This document shows positions 14,054 through 27,059 of a DNA stretch of 64,000 bases, in pieces. A program made the translations under genes and the position numbers. Where the stretch lies: NCBI GenBank assembly GCA_004026145.2, contig CP034980.1, positions 14,835,064-14,899,063 on the forward strand, given 5' to 3'. The number at the start of each line of letters is the position of its first letter. The first letter of the stretch is position 1. Below the pieces are notes generated by a model, which saw only the letters and a list, made by a program, of their open reading frames with translations, ran no database searches and was not told the DNA's origin. This DNA is from Takifugu bimaculatus (taxonomy: Eukaryota; Chordata; Actinopteri; Tetraodontiformes; Tetraodontidae).

Positions 14054-15239
14054 CACAGCAGTTCAGTCTCCATCTGCAGCTGCAATCACGTGTTCAATGC
14101 CCTCCTGGATGAAAGAAATGCTGCAAACAAAGCTTTTCACCATTTCAGTGGCCTCACAAAGACACCAGACGGCTATTCAGAGTTATCTTTATGACCAAGG
14201 CGAGTCTAATACAGCTGTAAAATAACAAAATCTTTCTAATCCCCATCAACCATTCATCTCTCAAAGTGTGCCCACAGACCCAGGTTAGCCGACAGGGTTT
14301 ATGTTACTAGACTGCCACCTAGTGATGCAGGGAGCCCCTTTTCCACATGAGCTGGATGGACGGATAGACGCTTTAAACTGGATTCCACGGACCCTTTTGA
14401 TGGCGACACATGCGGGCTGTTGCCAACGGTAACATGCAGAATGAATGGCGGGTTGGGAAAATCATTAAGAAATGTGTCCAGCTTCCAGAACCTTTTTCCA
14501 AGGATGAGAGATAACAGCGCTGGAAACAGAGGCCTGATCATAATAAGGCAGGACTGATACGCAGACATCTGCCTTCATTTTTATTTTTTTTGAAAGGAGT
14601 TAATACCAATTTAAGTTGGAGCTCCATTTGTCATTCACATCATCTACTGTACCAGCCCGTCCCTCTGCCTTCCCTTAATCCTGAGGCAGAAAATTCACTT
14701 TTCCATTTGTCCAATCTACAGCTGCTGGCAGAGTTATCAGGAGTTTTAAAAAAAAAGGCACAGGCCACGGCTGCCGCTAAGCCCTTAGATAAACTGAAAT
14801 TACTCAGCCATAGCTTTTGTAAATAAACCAGTGAGCTGCCTTCCCACCGCGCTTCCCACACTGGTTTAAACAATTGTTTTAAAATGAAAGATGGGGGGGT
14901 GGGAGGAAATAAATGGCTCCTCCACACGTTGGAGCAACTCAGATGGTGACATAGCTCCGTGTGTGACGCAGGAAACAGCCAGGACGGAGAGTCATGGCCA
15001 ATGAAAGGAAAGAATAAACATCTTTCTTTGCTTACCGTCAGCCCAGACACAACACTGTGCCTCAGACGTACAGAAAGCTCTCGGGTGCCGGCAGAACTGT
15101 TGCCGGACCGTTGCAGCGAGAACGGCACAGCGGGAGCTGATGGGGAGCTGCAGAGACCGAGGCACGATTCTTGCATTACACAGAGCTGCTCCAGCCTAAC
15201 AGTGTCGGCCTCTCTGCTGCGTTTTCATGCAGAAGAACC

Positions 15240-15700
15240 ACTGGATTACTCATATTTACCTAAAACCTTGTCAAATCAATTCCCCCTAATTGAAACGTCT
15301 ATTAATTATTCACTAGAATCCCATAATTATTTTCTAAAATAATATTTTGGCCATCAAAAGAGAGCAAAGATTTACAATTTTGCCCATTCTGGTTGGTGAT
15401 TATAATGATAATAATAATTCCGTTGCAGTTTTTCCACAGGCTTAACATATTTTAAGGGACAATTTAGTGGAGATTTCACTGTAAGCACAAATTCTGGCAT
15501 TATTGAACAATGGCATTTGTAAAGACATAATTAAATGAACAGCTGGTTTTCTATGCAAGCGTAATGATTTCACATTCATCTTTCTCTAAATGGCTAAAGT
15601 GCACATAATTATGTTTTTAATTAGCTGTGAATGCCTTTCTGTCAATTCAAATGATTAATCTCTTGCCTGTGAACTGCATCACGTGATTCTAACAAAAGCG
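15240..15700. other. candidate conserved non-coding element (A+T-rich, TAAT-rich)
   Basis: A run of low-complexity-free A+T-rich DNA with repeated homeodomain-type words (TAATTA, CTAATTG, TTAATTAG, ATAATTAT, GATTAA) and no coding potential. The texture resembles developmental enhancers in vertebrate gene deserts. This is inference from word content only. Confidence 0.25.
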
Positions 15701-17380
15701 TCTCTGGTACCGGCGTCAGTGTTTAAAGTTCTGCTGGTGAAGCCCGGGTCTGAACGAGAAACAAATCTTTGATGATTCTCCTACTGGCTTTGTTCTCGTC
15801 TCTGGGGGGAAGGACAAAAGCACATCACCTTAAAGCAATACTTTCCTTCCGATCCACAACCGAACTTTCAATGACAGGAATGCAGATTGATCGGCGGGCT
15901 CCTCTGTTTAAACTCTGCCTGTCCGTGGCTCGAAGCCGATCAAGAATACCTGATGAATCCTCTCTGGCACCTGGGTTTCTCAGGCCTCTTGGACTCCTCG
16001 GAGCAGTGCTGACGGTCTTTTCTTCCAGCCTCGATCGCTAATTCCTCATTAGAAATGATGAGCTTCTTCATCACCTCTCTTTGGAAAAGGTTAGGCCCAG
16101 GCCCAGAGGACAGGTGTGGAGTCCTTCACTCCAGACCCGATGGAAGCTTCACAGGGCTGCAGCTATCGATTGGGGGGCGTCAGGTTGCTCCTCCACCAAT
16201 GTAGGGGTCTGCACAGCAGCATACTAAGCTGATGTGTAATCAATGACTCATAGCACAGCCAGCCTCTGTGCAAAGACCCGTCAAATTATACAGTAGCCAT
16301 CCAATATCTGACAGACTGCACTTTAAAAACTGCCTTCTGGAAGAAGGACACACACACCCACACAGGTGAAATACACTTTCAGACACACAAGGTAAACAAG
16401 GGTGTGTGTACACGTTCGAACCCCTTGCAGAACTCTCACAAGCCACACTTTATCTCGGGCTCACACGCTACAGCCACGCACCAACAGCCGCCGGGTCTTT
16501 CAGGGTTACTTTGATTCCCCCCTCCACCTGTCCAGATCAAAGAAAAAAAAAAATGCACCGAGTTATAAAAATCCTTCTCGAAAGAGGCTGCCTTTGGATC
16601 CTGGCGTGCGGCAGCCGTGAGACCCGGCCTCTCCGCGTCCTCGGCCCGGCTGCGGCTCCAGCGCGCCCTCCTTTGCTTCATGGGGTTTAATGATATGCAC
16701 AGGCACACTCCAGGGCCAGCTTCCCAGAGCATTTAATCCATGGAGATATGATACTATGCTGAACACTGTGCCATCTATCTCGCTCCTCTTTGCTCGTCTT
16801 TCTTCCTCTGGCTCTTTCAGCGCCATCCCTCCATGCTAACAATGTTTAATAGAGTACTCTGTTATCTGTTTGGCCGTCGAAGTCGCCGTCACGTTTTTAT
16901 TTTTACAGATAGCTTCTTCTTTACACGCTCGAATAAGACTTTTGAACAAATCCTTATATCTTGTAATAATGGTTTTTTCCCGGGTGGGAGTTGCCAGGTA
17001 AAGAGCATAGTTCGGCTTTTGTAGTTTTTACATTGATTTAGCTTCCAAACATCAAGCTCTTTATAGCCCTCATGTTCAAAGCATCATAATTTCACTATTA
17101 CCTCCTGCTGTTATAAAGCGTTTCCTCACATACGTCACAAATTACATCAGCGTTTCGCCAGATGCTATTGTCGTTCTTTTTGTTTTCGCTTTAATCAATA
17201 CAATTTTTCCTTATCAGTATGATTAACTCGGGACAAGGTCATCAATACAGGCCTTTGTCCATTAGGAGCTCCATTACTTTGTCCCAGAGGCTTCCCGACA
17301 AGGCATTAGGTAACAAAATCTTGGGAAGGAAACACAATCTTTTACAATGTTTCGCGGTCACTTTGGAGCCTTTCTCATAG

Positions 17381-17384
<4 letters not shown>

Positions 17385-17425
<41 letters not shown>
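17385..17425. repeat. (CA)n microsatellite
   Basis: About 20 uninterrupted CA units. Confidence 0.97.
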
Positions 17426-17428
<3 letters not shown>

Positions 17429-19808
17429 CCTGGGTATGCCACACCATGGAAAACAAATGGGTCGCCATTAGTAATGTATTAATTACATGTAAAGAATCAC
17501 TTTGTTCATCAATCAAGCAATTTTCCCCGCACTTGTCAGGTGTAATTTGCTGACAAAGTGAACAAAACCTGCAGGCCGTTCTGTTCTGATCACTTAACAA
17601 CCTGAGTGGTGTTGACAGAGCGAAACACTGAATGAATGTGTCTCTTATTTCTTGTACAGACGCGCGGCGCCGCGCCACCCCGCTGCGTGAAGTTTCACAA
17701 AAGGCCCCTCAAATGGAACCGGTTCAAATGATCACACCAAGACAGATTCATTGCAAAGCTTGCTCAAAGAGTTATGATTAGCGGTGTCAGAACGCACAGA
17801 CAGGGAAGTGTCGCGGCCTTTCAGTGGATATTTATATTCAATTATGCGCACTTCCTTGCCAGAGCAAATGTCAAAGCAGCAAGGCATCAAAATTCAGGCA
17901 AGAGTTATTAGAATGTACAAATTTGGAGCCGTAATTACAGAAGAATGGGACCAAAATAGGGGAAGTGTTTCTGAGCTTATTTCATATGCAGTCGACTTAC
18001 TCTGGGGGTGATTTACGCTGCTGTGCAGCCTCGTGCAGCGCCGGATGTAATGCATCACCAAAGTTTAGCAGAGTTGCTACAAACTGTGCCATGAAGGTGT
18101 GACATCAAGAGTTACGACGCACAATTAATACATTTGGAATAAGGTTTATTTTTGGTGTTTGAACAAGCCTATGCATAGTTTGAAAAGGGGTAAATGAAAT
18201 GGGGGGGAAAAAAACTGTTGATAAATTAGAAAATACAGCACAAGCCGGTAAATGTGCAGCCATAATGCTCATTATCGTCATGTTTGTAGGATAAATAACT
18301 AACATTCCTATTCGGTCCAATAATGAGGGCATAATTTCTATAAATATTTTAGCTTTTTTCTTGTTGCCTGACCTCCATCGCAGATTAGCAGAGCGGAATA
18401 TTGGACTGGTTCTGCAGAGATGCCAGTTACTCCTGTGTAGGCCCCGAGGCGAGAGTATGACAACAGAGGTAAGAACAAACACTTTTACCTCCTCTGAGCC
18501 TTTGCACACCGCATCTTCAGCCTGTGTGTTGCACCCCCCCCCTGCAAATACACCGTGTGATACCATTGACACAGATTATAGATTTTGCCTTCTTAAAAAT
18601 ATGCTATGTGGGAGCAGTGGAAATGTCAGGGAAGGCACCCGGGCCGCGAGATTTACTGGGAATTTATAGATCAGTGAAAGCTGCTTTCCAAGGAAGGAAG
18701 AGGCAGGGAAAGGTCCACGTGCAGCCGGTTCATCAGAATGCAGCCACTGTTTTCCATTTCACCCTGGAGCAGGAACTTATATCAGGGCTAATTTGCATAC
18801 ATGTGTATTTGCGCAGATCCAATCAGACGTCAAGTTGCTGACATGATTCAAAATGGAATACCTCCCAATGTTTCAGCTGGAACTAATACCCGAGGCCCAG
18901 GGAGGTGGAGGGAGGGAGCTTCATCTTTGGAGCAGATAACATTTAAACCACAGAGGGGGGGGGTTCATGCAGCCGGCACGCTGCGGCACAGGTCAGGCCC
19001 TTTGTTCTCTCTTCTATGGGAGCCCAGCAAGCAGAATGGATTAGAGGTGGACGAGTCACGGCGCCGCGCACCATTCATCTGTTTACGCACGTGGTCTGAA
19101 GGAATAATTACTCGCGGACGACATTACGTGGATGCAGCACAAGCCTGATCATCGGGATCGGAGCAGATTTTCATGGCGGACGTGTGACCGGTTCGGAATA
19201 ACACCGAGATGAGACGTTTGATTGTGCATCTTTAGATCTCCGCCTTGAAGCACCGCTGCACTGCCCGTTTCACTGCTCCCGAGCTGTCTCTGCCCAGTTT
19301 AGCGGCCGTCGGTGACCACCCACCGTAAAAACCAAAACGTGCGGCTTGTTAAATAATATCAAATCAGGCCCTAATGATTATTGGTGGGGGGATGGGGGGG
19401 GTCCCTGAATGGAGAGACAGAAAAGGGTGGGGGGGGGGGGACTTCATTCTTTGCCTTCAGAATGTGTTATTAGAGAATGATTTCAACAGGCTCTTAGTAG
19501 CTCTCATTAGATGGTGTATCAAACCAGAACAAAACTCTCCTCTCTTAACTATGTGGGGGAAGTGGGTTGGAAAATTAAATGGGGAGAGGCGAGTGAGGGA
19601 GCAGTCTCTGCCACGCTCCTGTCACCGCGCCCGTGCTCCCACTAACAAGTCTGCTCAGGCAACTCGCACTGAAAGTCATTCACATGCTCCTTAATTTCAC
19701 TTCACTGATTGGAATTTAAAGCTTCCAGGATACAGCGAGGACGACATTAAGATTATCTACTCCCCAAACCATGTGCAGAACATTTGTTTTTAATTGTGCT
19801 ACAGTTAC

Positions 19809-19831
19809 GGGGGGGGGGGGGGGGGGGGGGG
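19809..19831. repeat. poly-G run of 23
   Basis: Twenty-three consecutive G. Shorter G runs occur at about 19385-19400 and 19428-19440. Runs this long can form G-quadruplex and are hard to sequence, so the exact length is doubtful. Confidence 0.9.
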
Positions 19832-22800
19832 ATATCTTTTGAGTTTGTGCTGCCGAAAACTTCAGAAACTTCCCAATCCCAGCTTGACTCACTGCTGGGC
19901 ATTATGGTGCCTGCACATTCAAAAGAGCAATATATTTATATACTGCACACTGTAGATCAATAAAAGTATCGTTTTATTAATCTTGACAAGCTGTTCCGCT
20001 TGATGCCAGATGCTGGGGACTCAAGCTGTCGAAACAATAGACGCAGGTTTTCAGTGCTTACTTCCTTTTCCATGTTTTTCTTTGTTTCGTGCTTCCGACG
20101 CCGGCGCCACATCTGTCAGCGAGACATGATTTACATAAATATCAAACTATTCCTCTGAATATCTGTCAGGAAAACTCTTGAGACCCCTGAGATATTACCA
20201 TTTCAAGGTTTTGCATTTACACCCTCTTCATGTCTGTTTTACATGAACTATTTTTGCATGCGACGCTTCGCCCGCCTCTCGGGTCCGGAGACGGCGAGTC
20301 GTGCCCGATCGTGAGATGGGCGACGTCGGCTCTCGAGTGTGTGTGACTCCCACAGAAACACTCGTCCTCGGCGCCGTGTCCAAAGAGCCCGCGGACGCGT
20401 TAAGACTTACAAAAGCAGCATTTCAAATCATACCGGTTTGAGGGGAAACAAGAAGTTTAAACACAGTCGCCGCTCACGTCGCTCCACCGCTGCATTCGGC
20501 TGCGTGCTCAAATGGAAATGACACCTTTGGCTAAGAATGCACGGCTATTTTACAGATTGCTTTTTCCAACACTTTGGTTTAAATACACACACAGAGACCA
20601 GCAGCTACCGGTGGAACCGCAGCAGCTCATTTTGAGAGCATAGAGAGTTGCCACCTTGGTGTCGTGTGGGCGCCGACGTGTCACCTGTAAAAGCCATCAG
20701 AGCGGCCCTCCTCGTGCTATTTGCATGATTAGTTGGTGCTCAGCGCTGGCCTGGTGTTGCTCCTTAATCAAGGAATGCATCACCCTGAGTGGACAAACAG
20801 TTTTTTACTGTAGTCATGATGAATCTTTAGTGATTATGAGTCTCCGGCAATTAGGCCCCCCCTTGTGGCGCCGTCATATAGAGATGGTAGTTAGAGGAAA
20901 GTGGCGGTGTTGATGGATTGGAAAGAATGGCGCAAGATTTGGATGTGATAAGTGGAATGTGATGAGCTTGACCTTGACTTCAGAGATAAACAGGTGGGAG
21001 AGGGATTGCAACGGTTTTGGTCCTGAAGTGACTGCTGGCAGCCGCAGAAACGAGCAGGTGCAAAGGAGGTAAAGAGTGATTTACGGTTGTGTGGACGGAG
21101 TTTTGGCAGGAACGTCGTATTCAGAGGCAGAAGCTTGCTTTGATGTGTCGTAACTGTATACATGCTTTGATGCCACTGTAGGGGACTGGGCTGGGATGTG
21201 GAGGGTTTCTGATTCAGGTCTTAGTTGCAGACCAAAGAAAGAAGTGTGCAGGTAGCAGGAGAGGAGAGGGCATTTCCTTGGACCCTTGAGCAAGGATCCT
21301 AATCCAGCAACTGTTAGAACACATGTTGAGCAGCTTCCTCACTCTGAGTGCAAAAAAAAAAGTCATTTCCTCTGGTCTGAGAGCTAATAAAGGATTCTTC
21401 TTCATCTGGTCTGTGCAGGGCCCCCAGTGACGCCATAGGCTGGTCGGTCAAACTGAAGTTTAATGCTTTAATGAAATTCCTGATCTTCGGATTATCTGAT
21501 GAAGTGAGTTGAACTGTTTTGACCCCGTGGTCTCTAATAAAATGACAGTCGCCGACACCCAAGCCCACCGTCTCTTGGAATGCCTGATACGCGGCCTCCT
21601 AAAATTATATCTTAAACATTACACTTTGGGTACTCAATATCGGACTTGTGCCATTTTATCTTGCCGAGGTGTACCGATCAATAGTGCATGAATTTTTGAG
21701 CACCTCCCTGTGAGCGCAGCCTCCAACCCATTGTGCTGATATTCCTTTCTGTGTTTGCAGTCATTGTCAGTCTCCAGCTTTAAACTAAATCCAGAATATA
21801 GAACCACTTCTCTCAGTCAGACAGCAGGTTCGGTCATCACAAAACCCTTTCAAATGCTATTGGAGGTTGAATGGCTTCATTTCCTTCCTATTTTTAAGAC
21901 CAAAGTATGTGTGAGTGAATGTGGAGATTCTTACCATACACCCAGCTCTGGTGCATCTATGCTTTAATGTCCCTCCGGTCTCTGCGGTGCACAGAGGAAC
22001 CGTAACAGTGATGGATCTGATAATAGAAAACGACAAACGTTGGGCTGCGTTCGCTCCGATGTTGGTGCATTTTTGTTAAACAGGCGCTGATCGGTGATAA
22101 ATGACATGTTTCCAGCTGTGCAGCAGAGAAACAACTTGAGAGGTAACCTTTCCATTGCTGACCTAGTGCAGATGCGCCTTAGTTTATGGGCTGTACAGAC
22201 AGCAGCGCTTGTGATTTACCTTTCACCCACACCAGCCTACACAGTCTATATGCATTTAGTGAATGTGTTGATTACACTGGTGTGTGTACGTGATGTGTGT
22301 GTTTAGTCCTGAATATGTGCAGACATCTTGCTCTCAGATTCTGCCTGTTGTTTTCACAGCAGAGCCTCACTAACCAGAACAACATGTGGATCCCACTAAT
22401 GTCTTCATTTGCTGCTGAATTAAAGATGCAGCCCGTAAATGTTACTTAACATTACAGTTCACTAAACCTTCAACACATCTGATGCCGGGCCCATCTGCTG
22501 AGCTCCGACGCCATCCGGAATACCGGTATTTTCTTTTCCCTGGATGTGGATTTTGGTGCAATTCAAAGGAAGCTTCAGCGAGTGTGAGTGAGTCCGTCTG
22601 TGGCTTTCCGCCATTGAGCAGTAATAAAAATGCGATGAAAACATTAAAAAAAAAAAAAAAAAGCTTCACCATTGAGCAGAGCCGGTCTAATGGCAGCATC
22701 CCAAACTGTATTTTAGGAAATCAGTTCATGTGGTTTTCACTTAAAGGAAGCGGGATGCAGCAAATAGAGTAAATTGTAATAAATGGCCCAGAATATAAAT

Positions 22801-24223
22801 GACTTTGATAAAGACTGACTCCAGGATGGACCTTCCCCTGCATGCTTCAGCCAACGCGAGAAATCACCGGGATTCAGAACAGACACCATCCTGGAATCTC
22901 CCCTTTTTAATCGCAGCGATAATTAGGTTGTCAAAGATGCACAGAAGCAAAAACTTATTAAAAATGGTGTCAGAGTGCAGGATTACAAGACTAATCCACA
23001 GCTTCCGGTTACACGAACCTGCCGACTGGGTTTAATGGAGACTCTGGTTGGTGACAGGTTGGTGTGTGCTGTGATGGTGACCCGTCCAGGGTAGCCTTCA
23101 TCGGTGGTCCCATTCAAGTTTGACTTACACATTTAAAGCTGTGAATCAAGGATGAGGAATGAAATTGTCTTGTAGGATGTGAATTTATTTGATAAGGATA
23201 CATTCTATGGATATGTTTCTTGGGGCAAATTCCTACCTTTGTGAATAATTTCTGAACATTGCATCTCATTTTAGATTCGTGGGACTGTGGAAAACAGTGT
23301 TATAGCCCATGTTAACTGTATAAAATCAACAGTTGGCGATTTGTTTTGTAAAGTAGCAGATGATGGGATGAAATAGGTGATTCCTGATTTCACAAGTGCC
23401 AGAAACACTTCAGTCAAACAACAAGAACAAGTAACTTCCCGCTCACCTCCAAATCTTACACATGTTGCATCTTAAAAAGGTGGAAAGTTTCAGTGCCAAG
23501 GAAAGAAAATCAGCAGGGACACATCTGAATCCAGGAGAAGACATGAGTTCTCCTCAGTTGTTTCTCAACTTCTCATCTTTAAAGACTCTTTCAACAGTCT
23601 TTTAGTCTCAAGATTCTGGATGCTAACACATCACCACTAAAATCCACACACTGCTGCTTCAGGGCTTCTATGAGCCCACATTTTCGTTCAAATCTATCCA
23701 AAAACCTCATTAATCTAATAAAAAATAAACAAATGACAGCTCATTAGAATGTATTCCTTAGCCTGATATCTACCATATTTACACCAAGCGTAAAGATCCA
23801 CTAATCCACATCCATTCAATCGACTCAGCCTTCATCAAAATTCACATCAAATTTAATCCAAATACCATCTGTTTTGCAGGGGAGAAACACATCGGTAGAG
23901 GTAATTAACCAACACAGGTACAAACATCACCTCCTGTGCATGTGGTAATGGACTTTTGTGTTAGAAATACAGACCCGATCGCATCTGCCCTCCACCCCCC
24001 AGGATTTGAACGACACAGCAGAGCGGCATCGGTCTCGGTAGATCAGAGACTCTTCAGAGCCCAGCAGCACCTCAGAAAAGGCCACGTTTGAACCCAGAGC
24101 AAAGACACGGTGGTCAACACGTCCCGTTTCCCACCTGAACTTGGCCGCTTTGATCTCACTCACTAGACTCGTGTCGTCGAAAACAAGGATTCGCTTCAGA
24201 CTGAATTTTCTGTAACATGTGGT

Positions 24224-24252
24224 TTTTATTTATTTATTTATTTATTTTTTAG
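24224..24252. repeat. (TTTA)n tract
   Basis: Six or so TTTA units ending in a T run. Confidence 0.85.
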
Positions 24253-25330
24253 TCCGTGTCGTCGGCTCAACCTTTCAGAAGTTTCCCCGGCAGAGTAGTG
24301 CACGTTGGAATGGGTAGGACAGTAATCCCTGCGGATACCATGAATCTACATTGGCAGAAGTACAATAGTAATGATATTCACCTAATCTCCCTCGACAGAT
24401 TCAGGACATGCTTTTCATTAAGACAAAAGTGGATAAGAGAGCAATAAGCACTGTTTCAGAGTTTACCTAAATCCTTCAAAGCTAACGGAGATTCACATTC
24501 TGGTGACGGCCCATCTCTGTCTGCTCGGGCTTAAGCCAACTCAGGTACCATATTTGCAGAGATATTTGACATGATTTGTAGCTGTGTTTTACAAAAACCT
24601 GACTGTAAACAAGAGCCACAATCGCAGCTGCCATTAAAATAAAATCAAAAGATCCACGAGTTTGACGAGTCACACTGTTATTTTTCATTCATCTAAAAAG
24701 TCGCGACTGTTATTTGTCTTTTGCTGATGTGTTCGAACGATATAGAATCAACATCATTTCGACGTGTTGGGATAAACAACAACTGTGAGCAGATCATCTC
24801 ATTAGAGCATAATCTTCATTCCAAGCAGCACGCCCTCGCTTCGGGATGAAAGATAAGACACTGCTGTCCATCACTTTTATCAACGGCAGGCTCTTTATCA
24901 AACCTCTCTTTGTATGAGGAAGCGATTTGTATCTCTGTGTGAGGTGTGAAGGGTCATCTCAGAACAAAGAGGCGTTTCTTCCTCTTTTTGGAAGTGAAGG
25001 AGCGTCAGCGGAGATCCCATTCAGACGGCAGAGGAGGGTAGAAGAGGGAGGATAGCACTTATTTTTCTTTTTAATTAGCTTCATCTGAGGAATTATCCTG
25101 CTCTAATATAATAGCCCGATTCATCTCCCATACCATCTGGTGTGTGAGCACTACACCTCTGGCGCTGATTGCTTTCCCCCTGGTGCTGTGTCGGGGTAAT
25201 AGGCTGTTCAAAGGCTGCTCTGGGCCCGGACAGCTGAGCAGAGGTGGGGCAGGAGCAGCTGGCCCCGGCACCGTCCCTCGCTGTCTGTCAGAGAGCTGCT
25301 CAGCGTGGTCCATCCATACTGTACGCAAGC

Positions 25331-25332
25331 GT

Positions 25333-25399
<67 letters not shown>
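25331..25399. repeat. (GT)n microsatellite
   Basis: About 69 bases of GT with one GA interruption near the left end. It generates the long His/Thr and Cys/Val shadow ORFs on either strand. Confidence 0.97.
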
Positions 25400-25400
<1 letters not shown>

Positions 25401-27026
25401 TGGTATGCAACATACTTCAAAGTCAACTTCAGGACAAGCACAAATTTCCACTTCATTCCCAGGTAAACTGGAGATTGAGCATCTGGAGAAGGTGAAAAAG
25501 AAGCAGCTCATGCAGACGCCCGACTCCTCGTCCGGTAACGTAACCATGGTGATCTGGACTTTCTCCACATATATGTGTGTATGTATATGAGAGCATCTGG
25601 GGCGTCCTTCTGACTTGTATCCTGCAGCAACGGTCTCTCTGCATCACTGACTCCTGTTGACTGCCACCAGCTTTGTGTCGACAGACTTCTGTTTAACGTC
25701 GTACATTTATGGCAGCTTCGACCAGACTTTCCCGTGGCCGCGGCAAAAGGCTCAACCCACCGTGGCTCGACTCGACCAGAACAGAAAAGATCGATATCCC
25801 CTTCTGGACCTGGACGCAGTGCAGCAAGGTTAAGGTCCAAACATGTCTTTAACTTTATTTTCAAATAGTTTAGACTGGCTAAACCTGGAGAAAAGTGTTC
25901 TCTCCTGCAAGTACCCAACAGAACTCTGTAGTATTTTGGATTAAATGAAGGATATTGAGACACCCAGCTTTCCTGGATGAAATGGAATCAGTCACCTTGA
26001 GATAAAAAGCGCCTTATGTTTCTATAATTTGGCAAATAGTACAAGGAAAAATTCAAATTATGTGTAAGTTTCAAGACAAATCATGTTTAAATGATTCTCC
26101 AAGGCATTCTATTGAGAACAAGTTATTACATTCAGAGCATGACTTCAGTGACTGTCAAGCTTTATTTCAGACAATGACCTTGTCTTTTTTTTAAGATACC
26201 AAGAAGATAATTGTTTAATTTTGCCTCGTCTGTCAAGGCGAGCCTGGAACTTTAGTAGATGATTCCTTTACTCAGCTATCACAGCTAAGTATTATGGGGT
26301 ATCATCAACAAAACAAGGGAGGTGAACACGAAGCTTCTACTTAATCCTGTGTGGAGTACTACTACACAACGCCCAGCCCAGATGGAGCTATCTGGTAGCT
26401 GACAGACAACAAATAGTTGGAGAAGAAAGAAGTAGAGTGTAGGAAGTGTGTTCTGTGTGTGTGCATGTGTGTGTGTGGGGGGGGGGCTTTTGCTGGTATC
26501 TGATCTAACACTTGAGCAGCTTTACGGCTGCTAATAGGCGCCCTGTCGGATTAGATTGTAAATACGGAGCAGCGCGGTGCGTTCAGTGGCTTGTACATCT
26601 TCTGCATCATTTACCAGATGCCGAGTCATGACCAGCCTGTTTACTATGGCGTGTGAGCCACAATTAAAATGAAGACACGCCACAAGGGCGGAGAGTGGGA
26701 CGAGGTTGGCGGGGCCGTCTGGGCCGAAGCTACCTGGCTGCATTTACGCACCAAACATAAATTTCGCTCTTGCTTGAAAACTTTCCATCCATGAAGCACA
26801 TTATCGTTTGATTTCCATCCAGGGCTCTCAATTAAAATTATACAGAGGATGCATTTCATTACTGAGCTCGGGGCAATTTCTAGGCCATTAAGCTTCTACC
26901 TGTACCAGCGGAGGTGTTTTCAGGGTGAACATCTGGATCTGAGGAGGCAGAGCATGAAATGAAATGCCGTTAGCTCTCAGCTCTACCTTTTGTCCTGAAA
27001 GGTCTGGGGGTATTTAACAGCCTGCA

Positions 27027-27028
<2 letters not shown>

Positions 27029-27058
<30 letters not shown>
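27029..27058. repeat. (GT)n microsatellite
   Basis: Fifteen GT units. Confidence 0.95.

Positions 27059-27059
<1 letters not shown>

Larger units (their letters stand above)
12531..25330. other. gene-free stretch, middle of the desert
   Basis: No recognisable exon is seen. The longest ORFs (for example 178 codons at 14640-15176, minus) have no domain, no homology I recognise and no splice context. Contents are an 18-bp palindrome at 13899-13916, a short (CAT)n tract at 14032-14053, a homeodomain-word-rich A+T block at about 15240-15700, a (CA)n tract at 17385-17425, long G runs at 19.4 and 19.8 kb, a poly-A run near 22650 and a (TTTA)n tract near 24225-24250. Confidence 0.6.

Noticed and set aside
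14640..15176. A 178-codon minus-strand ORF in the desert
   Set aside because: Composition is random-like, no motif is recognised and it has no splice or promoter context. A chance ORF of this length is expected in 64 kb.
16405..16425. A B-box-like word (GGTTCGAAC on the minus strand) suggesting a tRNA gene
   Set aside because: No matching A box or cloverleaf arms at the required distances.
25071..25568. His/Thr and Cys/Val homopolymer-like ORFs at GT/CA repeats (also near 1.7, 6.5, 17.4 and 53.5 kb)
   Set aside because: They are produced by translating dinucleotide microsatellites, which rarely contain stops.
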